The notes under the pieces are model-generated. The model was not told the DNA's origin. It saw nothing but the letters and a program-made list of their open reading frames with translations, and did no database searches. Shown here one piece after another: positions 26,637-34,167 of a stretch of 64,000 bases of DNA (the first letter of the stretch is position 1; each line of letters opens with the position of its first letter). Made by a program: the position numbers and the translations under genes. Source of the stretch: Algivirga pacifica (GTDB lineage: Bacteria > Bacteroidota > Bacteroidia > Cytophagales > Flammeovirgaceae); the NCBI RefSeq assembly GCF_039543525.1, contig NZ_BAABJX010000042.1, positions 62,001 to 126,000 on the forward strand. The letters run 5' to 3'.

Positions 26637-27977
26637 TTAAAGAATTTGCAGTTGTTTCAGTAGGTATGACCAATCGATATTTTCTGTATTTTCTATAGTT
26701 TCGCAATACTCTAAGAGCCATTGATCTTGGGCTCTTCCTTTTCGCATCGCCTCCGAATAGGGGATATTGGGGTTAAAAGTAACCAAGGAATACTTGGAGT
26801 AGTACTCAGGGTATTTTTGTTCCAAGAGTGTTTCTAATTTTCTTTTTAGAATAAAAGTAGGGTTGGCTACCTGATCTCTCATTTCGTAAAAATTTTCTTC
26901 GGCAAGATCAGCGATAGCATCGGTATCTTTCTTTCTATTTTGTTGGTAATCCTCGAAAATGGCTTCCCAGTTTCCTTTGTATTTATCTAATGATTCAAGG
27001 AAAACAAGACAGTCCTCGAAAGAACAGTTCATTCCTTGCCCATAAAAAGGAACAATAGCATGAGCGGCATCTCCTAGTAATAATGATTTCCCTTCCACCT
27101 GCCAAGGGTAACATTTGATGGTAGCCAAACTACTGTTTGGGTTGTTGACCCAGTCTTGCTCAAAGGTGGGCATCAACGCTAATGCATCGGGAAACTCTCG
27201 TTCGAAGAATGTCTTGGCCTTGCCAGTATCTTCTAAGGCATGGAGTCCCTCTTCTCCCTCAAAAGGATGAAATAGCGTCACGGTAAAGCTTCCATCTTTG
27301 TTGGGAAGGGCAATCAACATAAAACCACCCCTAGGCCAGATGTGTAAGGCATTTTTATCTAGGGCAAATCCTCCATTTGTTTTAGGAGGGATATGTAACT
27401 CTTTATAGCCATGTCCTAGATAGGTTTGAGAGAAGGAAAATCGTAATCGAGGTGCCTGTTGCATCATTTGCTTCCTGATGGCAGAGCTAGCTCCATCTGT
27501 TCCTATAACAGCTTCTGTGCTTATAGTATAGGTTTTATTTTTTTTGGTGTCCTGAAAAGTAACTGCTTGTTCTTGGTAATCCATCCCCATGCACTTCTGA
27601 TTGAAATGAATACACCCACCTATAGCCTCTAGTTTATTCATTAGGGCAATATTGAGTCCCCCTCTGGAGATAGAGTAAATGCATTCGTCCTTTCTTCCTG
27701 AATAGGGTTGAAATTGTTCTCCACCTTCAGCAAGGTGGATATGTCTTCCGTACATAGGTACGGCTTCTTGCAAGATAGGTGTACCTATACCTGCTTTTTG
27801 GAGGGCTCTCAGGCCTCTTTCAGAGAGTGCTAGATTAATAGATCTCCCTGCGGTAATATTTACCTGACGCATATCCGGTCTTCTTTCGTATACTTCAACG
27901 GTATACCCTTTTTGTTGGAGCATGATGGCTAGTAGTGTGCCAGATAGACCGGCTCCTATGATGGTTATTTTATTCAT
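26637..27977 (-). CDS. kmo: Kynurenine 3-monooxygenase
   Basis: FAD-dependent hydroxylase turning kynurenine into 3-hydroxykynurenine. N-terminal GAGLSGTLLAIMLQ is the FAD Rossmann motif; GRSINLALSERGLRAL is the family signature for substrate binding; VIGTDGASSAIR and LLGDAAHAIVPFYGQGMNCSFEDC are the DG and GD motifs. C-terminal hydrophobic anchor is absent, as in other bacterial KMOs. Length 446. Third and last gene of the kynurenine set, separated from kynU by 121 bases holding a repeat block. Confidence 0.94.
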   Translation of the reverse strand: MNKITIIGAGLSGTLLAIMLQQKGYTVEVYERRPDMRQVNITAGRSINLALSERGLRALQKAGIGTPILQEAVPMYGRHIHLAEGGEQFQPYSGRKDECIYSISRGGLNIALMNKLEAIGGCIHFNQKCMGMDYQEQAVTFQDTKKNKTYTISTEAVIGTDGASSAIRKQMMQQAPRLRFSFSQTYLGHGYKELHIPPKTNGGFALDKNALHIWPRGGFMLIALPNKDGSFTVTLFHPFEGEEGLHALEDTGKAKTFFEREFPDALALMPTFEQDWVNNPNSSLATIKCYPWQVEGKSLLLGDAAHAIVPFYGQGMNCSFEDCLVFLESLDKYKGNWEAIFEDYQQNRKKDTDAIADLAEENFYEMRDQVANPTFILKRKLETLLEQKYPEYYSKYSLVTFNPNIPYSEAMRKGRAQDQWLLEYCETIENTENIDWSYLLKQLQIL

Positions 27978-27984
27978 TTTAAGA

Positions 27985-28120
27985 GGTAAAGTAGGGGCGA
28001 CCCCACGTGGTCGCCCGAATATCAGATAATAAGTAAAAGGTAAAAGGTAAAAGGTGTACAGTAGAAGGCTATAGGGGAAGTTTTTAACCTTTTACTTTTT
28101 ATCTATTACTTTTTACCTCC
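27985..28120. repeat. GGTAAAA-family inverted repeat with GTAGGGGCGACC insert, copy B
   Basis: Bases 27985-28049 are a near-identical copy of 13099-13163. GGTAAAA words on the left are matched by ACCTTTTACTTTTTATCTAT-type sequence at about 28087-28118. It lies between kynU and kmo inside the operon. The right arm encodes the last four kynU codons (VKSNR end) and the TAA. Confidence 0.85.
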
Positions 28121-29370
28121 TCCTGAAGTATTTGTGCAAACTGATAAACGTCTTCATAACTGTTGTATAGAGGTACAGGAGCCACTCGAATGACATCAGG
28201 CTCTCTCCAGTCAGCAATAACACCTTTTTGGGTAATCGTTTGAAATAGGGTTTTGTTTGCCTCTTTTACTCTGATGGATAGCTGACATCCTCTTTGGGTA
28301 GGGTCTGCTGGAGTGATTAGACTGATTCTATTGGTATCGATTTCTTTTAATAGGTACTCCATATAAGCAGTAAGATGCCTGGATTTTTGAATTAATGCAG
28401 GCATTCCTACTTCTTCAAAAAGACTTAAAGAAGCATTTAAGGCTGCTAGTGGTAAAATGGGTGGGTTACTCAATTGCCAACCTTCAGCTCCGGACATAGG
28501 ATGGAAATCTGGCCCCATTAAAAATCGGGAGGATTGATCGTGTCCCCACCAACCTGCAAATCGAGGGAGGTCATCTCGTTTTTCATGACGTTGGTGTACA
28601 AAGCACCCTGCAATACCCCCTGGGCCACTATTAAGGTACTTGTAAGAGCACCAAACAGCAAAGTCTACCTGCCAGTCATGCAGTTTTAAAGGAACATTGC
28701 CCACAGCATGTGCCAAGTCAAAACCTACAGTACATTGTTTCTCTTTTGCCTTTTTGGTAATCTTCTCCAGCTCAAAATATTGTCCGGTATAGTAATTCAC
28801 ACCGCCCATCATGACCAAAGCAATCTCATCACCTTTTTCTTCAAGGGTTTGTAGAATATCCTCTGTTCTCAGCAAGGTTTCTCCTTCTCTGGGAATCAGT
28901 TCAATAATAGCCTCCTCAGGATCATAGCCATGATATTTAACCTGGGATTGTACAGCATATTGGTCGGAAGGGAAGGCACTATACTCCATCAGGATCTTAA
29001 AGCGTTTGGAGGTCGGGCGATAGAAGGAGACCATCATGAGGTGTAGGTTTACCGTAAGTGTATTCATGACGACTACTTCTTTAGAGTGTCCTCCTACAAT
29101 ACTGGCCATCTTCTCTGTCAGTAAGGCATGGTAAGGCATCCATGGATTTTTAGCATGGAAGTGCCCTTCGACTCCCAGGTTTTGCCAATCCAGCAGCTCT
29201 TGCTCAACATAGGCTCTAATTTTCTTGGGTTGTAACCCCAATGAATTGCCGCAAAAATAAAGATAGGGACGGTTGTCGCTTTGTAAAGGGATATAGAATT
29301 CATCCCGGTACTGTCGGAGCGGGTCTTTCTGATCCATCTCCAAAGCATAGTTGTTAGAGGTGTTCATCAT
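28099..29370 (-). CDS. kynU: Kynureninase
   Basis: PLP enzyme that cleaves kynurenine or 3-hydroxykynurenine to (3-hydroxy)anthranilate and alanine. Seen: YFCGNSLGLQPKKIRAYVEQ, WGVEGHF-like segment NLGVEGHFHAKNPW, VVMNTLTVNLHLMM, GFDLAHAVGNVPL with the cofactor Asp, and the PLP lysine in WCSYKYLNSGPGG. Length 423. The C-terminal EEVKSNR and stop lie in the GGTAAAA repeat. With the cyclase upstream and kmo downstream it forms a tryptophan-catabolic unit. Confidence 0.95.
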   Translation of the reverse strand: MMNTSNNYALEMDQKDPLRQYRDEFYIPLQSDNRPYLYFCGNSLGLQPKKIRAYVEQELLDWQNLGVEGHFHAKNPWMPYHALLTEKMASIVGGHSKEVVVMNTLTVNLHLMMVSFYRPTSKRFKILMEYSAFPSDQYAVQSQVKYHGYDPEEAIIELIPREGETLLRTEDILQTLEEKGDEIALVMMGGVNYYTGQYFELEKITKKAKEKQCTVGFDLAHAVGNVPLKLHDWQVDFAVWCSYKYLNSGPGGIAGCFVHQRHEKRDDLPRFAGWWGHDQSSRFLMGPDFHPMSGAEGWQLSNPPILPLAALNASLSLFEEVGMPALIQKSRHLTAYMEYLLKEIDTNRISLITPADPTQRGCQLSIRVKEANKTLFQTITQKGVIADWREPDVIRVAPVPLYNSYEDVYQFAQILQEEVKSNR

Positions 29371-29420
29371 GGTGTTTGTGTGTTTAATAGGCGTGTATTT
29401 CGTTATCGTGGTTTAATCTC

Positions 29421-29495
29421 AATCAACAGTTCAACTCGAATCACACGCCATGTAATGGTCACCGAAGGTGAAATTCAACGATTCAACGATTCAAC
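29421..29495. repeat. TTGAATCG-family element, half copy with two cassettes
   Basis: Only one arm is present: AATCAACAGTTCAACTCGAA (29421-29440 and on), cassette CCATGTAATGG at 29448-29458, cassette TCACCGAAGGTGA at 29459-29471, and AATTCAACGATTCAACGATT words to 29495. The opposite arm is missing or lost. Sits between the cyclase gene and kynU; the end overlaps the cyclase stop codon. Confidence 0.8.
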
Positions 29496-30296
29496 AGCGT
29501 AAAGAATAGGTCTACTAGGACTAGCATCCGTTTCAAAAGGAGCAATCTGTAAATTAAGGAAATACCTTCCATCAGGAATATCATCGGGAGCATAGATCAT
29601 TTCTGTAATGGTTTTATCCATACTATGTTCGGCTGGAATATGACTACCCTGTGGTATATCCCAGAAAATATGGTGGGTGGATAATCGTCCTTCATCATAG
29701 GTGCGATCTACAGATGGGAGATCAATCAGTAAATGTTTAACCCCTATGGTTTTTATATACTCCATAGCCTCTATCGTGAAGAAAGGAGGGAGAGCAGAAG
29801 TATAGTCTGATGATTTTTTAAAGTCTCCATTAGGAAAGGTACGAATAATGAGTGCCTGAATAAAATCCTCGTCAATAGACGTCAATGCAGATTGTAGTAC
29901 TGAGGCTGTGACGACAACATCATCAGGAGTAAGTTGAGGAAGGTAGGAGTCTTGAGTCTTACTACTTTCTACTGCCTGTACACTGATCAAGGTAGCGGGA
30001 ATAAAGGAATCTTTTAAGAGATTATTGACAGAAAGCCGATCATAGGTAATGTGTCCTATGCATTCCGTATGGGTGCCATTACAATGTGGAATTAGCTCAT
30101 AATGCTCAAAGTTACACCCACTACCTTCCCGCACATCTCCCACCCAGCCTTCTCCACGATAAGGGGAGGAGGAGGCTTTAGGGACACCATAGGTATTGGG
30201 TTGCTGATCATTAAAGTGTAGAGGGATACTGATGGGGATAGGGTTTTGGAGGTTTATGGAGTATTGGTTTTGATGAAGTTTTACTATGATTTCCAT
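29475..30296 (-). CDS. Cyclase-family protein, probable kynurenine formamidase
   Basis: Metal-dependent hydrolase of the bacterial cyclase/KynB superfamily. The metal-binding signature H-G-T-H-x-E-x-x-x-H is seen as CNGTHTECIGHI. Near the N-terminus PLHFNDQQPNTYGVPKA and GEGWVGDVREGSG match Bacteroidota members. Position directly before kynU and kmo argues for N-formylkynurenine hydrolysis, the step before kynurenine; it is larger (273 residues) than classic KynB, so the activity is inferred. The last residues AVESLNR and the TGA are encoded by the TTGAATCG repeat. Confidence 0.8.
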   Translation of the reverse strand: MEIIVKLHQNQYSINLQNPIPISIPLHFNDQQPNTYGVPKASSSPYRGEGWVGDVREGSGCNFEHYELIPHCNGTHTECIGHITYDRLSVNNLLKDSFIPATLISVQAVESSKTQDSYLPQLTPDDVVVTASVLQSALTSIDEDFIQALIIRTFPNGDFKKSSDYTSALPPFFTIEAMEYIKTIGVKHLLIDLPSVDRTYDEGRLSTHHIFWDIPQGSHIPAEHSMDKTITEMIYAPDDIPDGRYFLNLQIAPFETDASPSRPILYAVESLNR

Positions 30297-30358
30297 AATG
30301 GTTAGTTTGAGAGGTATAATAGGGTTTGGTAGTGTGACAGATAAACATTAGACCTTGT

Positions 30359-30409
30359 TTAAACGATAAGCAATAACCGATAATCATACTTCTCTGTTTC
30401 TAGAGAAGT
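30359..30409. repeat. Half TTATCGC-family repeat plus hairpin
   Basis: AAACGATAAGCAATAACCGA at 30361-30380 matches one arm of the elements at 3513-3597 and 14583-14721, but no pairing arm is seen. It is followed by a perfect hairpin ACTTCTCT (30388-30395)/AGAGAAGT (30402-30409) with a 6-base loop. Confidence 0.55.
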
Positions 30410-30465
30410 ACAGGATTAACCTGGGATGCAATAGTATAATTTAGGGTTGTTTTATTGAATATAAA

Positions 30466-30498
30466 AAAAAGCCTGAACTTTTGAGGCTCAGGCTTTTT
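30466..30498 (-). terminator. Intrinsic terminator downstream of trhO
   Basis: Arms 30466-30476 (AAAAAGCCTGA) and 30488-30498 (TCAGGCTTTTT), 11-base loop. Read on the minus strand it follows trhO by about 105 bases and separates it from the kynurenine operon. Confidence 0.85.
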
Positions 30499-30573
30499 AG
30501 GGTAGGAAGCTTTAATGGTTATATGATGAATATATAAGCTTCCTCGTAATAAATTGTTGAATCCAATAAATTT

Positions 30574-30611
30574 CACTGCTCACTGCTCACTGCTCACTGC
30601 TCACTACTCAC
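30574..30611. repeat. CACTGCT heptamer tandem array at the trhO 3' end
   Basis: Four exact copies of CACTGCT and one degenerate copy (CACTACT), 30574-30608. The array overlaps the trhO stop codon: on the minus strand the gene ends GAG TAG and continues as TGAGCAG words. No pairing arm of this word is seen nearby. Confidence 0.85.
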
Positions 30612-31602
30612 ATTGAGATACAAATGGAGCTTCATGCCCTCTTTTGGATCCTTTATAAGGGTTATACCCGTTTTGCTCCTTGGCATAATAGCCTTCCGGA
30701 TTGTAAGCTCTTTTGGTAGGGGCACTTTTACATTCATCTGAACAAGTACCTTCCATTTCGTCCATACAGCTTTCACAGATGATGGTGTGCTTGTTACAAA
30801 CCGTATTAGCACAGTTAACCATATGTTCTGAAGGCGTGCCACATACCGTACAAGTACTTACGATCGAAGGATTTATTGTATTGACATCAACAGCAACGCG
30901 GTTGTCAAATACATAACATTTCCCTTCAAAGTCTTCACCACCTTCTTCCAGACCGTACTTGATAATACCACCGTGTAGCTGGTATACGTCCTCAAATCCT
31001 TGTTCCAACAAGAACGCAGAAGCTTTCTCACATTTGATACCACCTGTACAATACGTTAAGATCTTTTTGTCCTTGTATTTCTCTAGTTCTTGTACTTTCT
31101 CTGGTAGTTCACGGAAGTTGTCGATATCCATACAGAAGGCATTCTTAAAGTGCCCCAAGTTGGATTCATACTTAGAACGCATGTCTACAATAAGGACATC
31201 TTCATTGTCTTTCATAGCCTTGAACTCTGCTGGCTCCAGATGTTTTCCTGTACGCTCGTAAGGTTTGATCTCCGGCAATCCTGCATTGACGATTTCCCTT
31301 TTGTAACGGACGTTCAGTTTACGGAATGTATGGTCTTCAGCCTCTTCGATTTTGAACTCTAAAGCTTCAAATCGAGGGTCGGCTTTTACGGTTTCCATGT
31401 ATTTCTCACAATCTGCTCGAAGACCTGAAACGGTGCCATTTAGTCCCTCGTCTGCTACGATGATTCTACCTCTCAGGTTGAGGTCCAAACATAGCTTGTG
31501 GTGTTCTTCTCTGAACTTTGGTGCATCCTCAATAGGAGTGAAACAATAATACAGTAGTACTAGATACTCTTTTGGTTGATTTTCCATCTTGCTTAGTTGC
31601 AT
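30604..31602 (-). CDS. trhO: tRNA uridine(34) 5-hydroxylase TrhO (rhodanese family)
   Basis: Oxygen-dependent tRNA U34 hydroxylase of the YceA/TrhO family. The N-terminal acylphosphatase-like part (YLVLLYYCFTPIEDAPKF, RGRIIVADEGLNGTVSG) precedes a rhodanese domain with the conserved FVDMRSxYE-type segment IVDMRSKYESNLGHF and the active cysteine in TYCTGGIKCEKAS. A Cys-rich C-terminal region (STCTVCGTPSEHMVNCAN, CESCMDEMEGTCSDEC) probably binds zinc. Length 332; the start could be at the first Met or at MENQ five codons later. A very good promoter lies just upstream. Confidence 0.9.
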   Translation of the reverse strand: MQLSKMENQPKEYLVLLYYCFTPIEDAPKFREEHHKLCLDLNLRGRIIVADEGLNGTVSGLRADCEKYMETVKADPRFEALEFKIEEAEDHTFRKLNVRYKREIVNAGLPEIKPYERTGKHLEPAEFKAMKDNEDVLIVDMRSKYESNLGHFKNAFCMDIDNFRELPEKVQELEKYKDKKILTYCTGGIKCEKASAFLLEQGFEDVYQLHGGIIKYGLEEGGEDFEGKCYVFDNRVAVDVNTINPSIVSTCTVCGTPSEHMVNCANTVCNKHTIICESCMDEMEGTCSDECKSAPTKRAYNPEGYYAKEQNGYNPYKGSKRGHEAPFVSQCE

Positions 31603-31628
31603 GCTAAGTGATTGATTTAAATTTTTTG

Positions 31629-31659
31629 CAAAAATAGGGTTTCAGTATGGTTAATCCAA
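31629..31659 (-). promoter_or_regulatory. Promoter of trhO (Bacteroidota type)
   Basis: On the minus strand TTG (31659-31657), exactly 20 bases, then TATTTTTG (31636-31629), a perfect TAnnTTTG. It is 27 bases upstream of the start codon. Best promoter in the window and direct support for a Bacteroidota host. Confidence 0.7.
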
Positions 31660-31751
31660 CATATTAGGAGTTGCAATTGTCTTTAATTAGTGATTAATTG
31701 TATAAAACGAATTTAGCTGACAATATTTCATTTTATTACAATCTAAAACCA

Positions 31752-34031
31752 ATGAATAGAAGAATAGCGCTTGCAGCATTGCTGTTAGTCAACCTATTAT
31801 GGTATGGGAATACCTATGCTCAGACCAAACGGGCGTTGCTTATTGGTATCAATTCCTACGAACATCACAACAAAGAAAATGGCGAATGGAAAAACCTTGA
31901 AGGGGCTGTCAATGATGCGACTTCTATGGAACGTATCTTGCGTCATAAGTATCGCTTTAAAAAGCGTAATACAAAGCTATTGACTACAGTGGAGGAAACG
32001 ACTCGTCAAGGGATTGTAGAGGCTTTCCAAAAGCTTATTGCTGAGGTGGAAAAAGGTGATATTGTGCTGTTTTACTATGCAGGACACGGAGCCAGGGTGA
32101 AAAATAGTCTGTATGATGAAGGTGACCGTACCCATGAGGCTATCGTGCCTTCTGATGGAGCACTTTCAGTACATAATTATATCTTGGATGTTGAAATTAA
32201 TCGCTTTTTGAGTATCGTGACAGAGAAGGGAGCACACCTGACAATGATCTTTGATAGCTGTCATAGCGGATCGAATACCCGGGCTTCAGTAAGTAGTGCT
32301 CAGTTCGTTAGCCGAAATGGAGTTGATGCAACAGAAGACCTTAAGAGAGCTTTTAAGAAGCCAGGGAGCTTGGCGGATAAAGGAGGTTTGGTGATGGCTG
32401 CAGCGCTGGATAAGCAGCCTGCATTGGAGATCAAGGACCCTTCCTCAGAACTGTCAGCAGGTGCTTTTACGAATGCATTATTGAAAGCGATGCGTTCCGG
32501 AGATATCAATGAGCCTGCGGTATCTTTGTTTAAGAGAACCAAGGTGTTGATGCAGCAGCAAACAGGTCCTGCACAATACCCTGTACTGGAGGCAGCAGAA
32601 GACCGAAGAGGGGTACCTCTTTTTGGAATCAGAACAGCGGTAGAAGCAGTACCTGTAGCTGTGGGTATCTCCAAAGTCATTAAAGATAATAAGGGCGTAA
32701 TCAAAGAGGTATGGATTGATGGAGGGTATGCCGATGGTCTAGCCAAGGGAGATCGCCTGTATCAAGAAATTAGTAAACGAGAGCAGGTGGTATTAGAGGT
32801 GATCGGGACACCTACTCTGACTTCTGCAAAAGCTAAGCTAGTGGAGGGAAATACGCTGGATGAAGCCCAGTTGCTGAAAGTGAGTTCCCGTAGTTTTGGA
32901 GGGGAACACATTACTAATGTACATATCCCTAAGGTAGAAGGAACCGAGAAGCAATTGGGGAAATGGGTAAAAGTGATTAGTGATTTTAAAAAACAGTATC
33001 CTGAAGTCAAGGTCAAGCATAACAAAAAGATCACGCCGTCCTCCCTCTTATTGCATTTTGAGGAAGGGGATTGGGTAATGGAGAAAGTAGGGGGAGGAAA
33101 GTACCATCTATCAAAATTTTCAGTAGAGGCAATTCACGAAGGAATGCAACAGTTGGATGCCTTGAAAGATGAATTAGAGGTAAATTTTCCAGTGTTGTCG
33201 TCTATACAGCAGTCTATAGAGGAAGAATTGAAAAATGGGAAAGCAACCACAAAAATGGTAGAAGACCCTGCTCAGGCTCATTACCAATTGGTTGGACGCT
33301 TGGTCAATGGACAACTGGAGTATGCCTGGATTAGTATGAAGTATATGCAGGAAAGTTTTGAGAGTGCCGCTCCTGTAGCCAATATGATTCAGCGCTCAAG
33401 TTGGTACAAGGCCGATGATAGAATAGGAGTGAATTTGTACATTGATTTGCTACAGCTCTCCAAGATTCGTTCATGGTTGACGCTGGAGTCTCCGGACGAC
33501 CCCAGAGGATTCCCATATTATCCTGCTTTAGTCAATGCGACGACCAATAAAGTCCATACAGACGAATATATAACAGAAGGAGAGGTTTATCATATTGCGT
33601 TGGTGAAAGATCAAGATAAGTTTACGCGATGGAACCGACAGGATCGCTATGTTTACTTGCTATATGTTGACTCTCAAGGAGGGAGTACGCTGCTCTATCC
33701 TCAGCTGCATGAGGGAACCGAAAGTTTGGCGAGTGTAGCTTTGAAAGATCAAAACAATACTTATGTAGACCGAAAGTATATCTATAAAGATGTCCCTATT
33801 GAAGGGCCTTTCGGAGCGGATTACCTTTTCCTAATGACAACAAAGCAGCCGATTGCAGACCTATCGATTTTTCAGACTAATGCTATGCGAGCGGCTAATA
33901 AGCGGGTCAGAGTAAATAAGGATACTGAAACCCGTTTAAGGGGACTACCAATCAAGGTAGAAAATTATGTAAGTGCCCCTACCTGGTCAGTACACAAGGT
34001 GTTCTATATCTCTAAACCCAAAGCCCTGTAA
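31752..34031 (+). CDS. Exported caspase-family (C14) protease with DUF4384-like C-terminus
   Basis: From the chosen start MNRRIALAALLLVNLLWYGN (759 residues; the frame is open to 31698), a signal peptide ends near AYAQ/TYAQ at residue 24 and the caspase fold begins at once: TKRALLIGINSYE, NLEGAVNDATSME, YYAGHGARV with catalytic His112, and IFDSCHSGSNTR with catalytic Cys170. The region from about 300 on is unknown; near the C-terminus DRYVYLLYVDSQGGSTLLYP and the following segment look like DUF4384. Substrate unknown. It is a clear paralogue of the next gene; 136 bases with a degenerate repeat lie between them. Confidence 0.88.
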   Translation: MNRRIALAALLLVNLLWYGNTYAQTKRALLIGINSYEHHNKENGEWKNLEGAVNDATSMERILRHKYRFKKRNTKLLTTVEETTRQGIVEAFQKLIAEVEKGDIVLFYYAGHGARVKNSLYDEGDRTHEAIVPSDGALSVHNYILDVEINRFLSIVTEKGAHLTMIFDSCHSGSNTRASVSSAQFVSRNGVDATEDLKRAFKKPGSLADKGGLVMAAALDKQPALEIKDPSSELSAGAFTNALLKAMRSGDINEPAVSLFKRTKVLMQQQTGPAQYPVLEAAEDRRGVPLFGIRTAVEAVPVAVGISKVIKDNKGVIKEVWIDGGYADGLAKGDRLYQEISKREQVVLEVIGTPTLTSAKAKLVEGNTLDEAQLLKVSSRSFGGEHITNVHIPKVEGTEKQLGKWVKVISDFKKQYPEVKVKHNKKITPSSLLLHFEEGDWVMEKVGGGKYHLSKFSVEAIHEGMQQLDALKDELEVNFPVLSSIQQSIEEELKNGKATTKMVEDPAQAHYQLVGRLVNGQLEYAWISMKYMQESFESAAPVANMIQRSSWYKADDRIGVNLYIDLLQLSKIRSWLTLESPDDPRGFPYYPALVNATTNKVHTDEYITEGEVYHIALVKDQDKFTRWNRQDRYVYLLYVDSQGGSTLLYPQLHEGTESLASVALKDQNNTYVDRKYIYKDVPIEGPFGADYLFLMTTKQPIADLSIFQTNAMRAANKRVRVNKDTETRLRGLPIKVENYVSAPTWSVHKVFYISKPKAL

Positions 34032-34040
34032 TAAGGTGTA

Positions 34041-34139
34041 TTGATTGAGCTTCGTTTGTTCTTAGTTATTTCTAAAATTAATGGTTGAACCACTGAACAT
34101 TATGAACGAGCGAAGCTCAATTAAACAATATGAACAACT
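34041..34139. repeat. Degenerate TTGAATCG-family element between the caspase genes
   Basis: Left part TTGATTGAGCTTCGTTTGTT (34041-34060) and right part GAACGAGCGAAGCTCAATTA (34104-34123) pair imperfectly and share the GAGCTTCGCTC cassette and flanking words of the well-preserved copies. It begins 10 bases after the stop of the first caspase gene. Confidence 0.65.
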
Positions 34140-34167
34140 GATGAAGTCTAAAATTATACGATAAGAA

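Noticed and set aside
30124..30183. Segment of the formamidase-like protein (SPYRGEGWVGDV) looked like an in-frame repeat insertion
   Set aside because: G-E-G-W-V-G followed by an acidic/Gly stretch is normal in Bacteroidota members of the cyclase family, so it is native sequence.
32300..32746. 148-residue minus-strand frame inside the first caspase gene
   Set aside because: Antisense shadow of a well-supported coding sequence.
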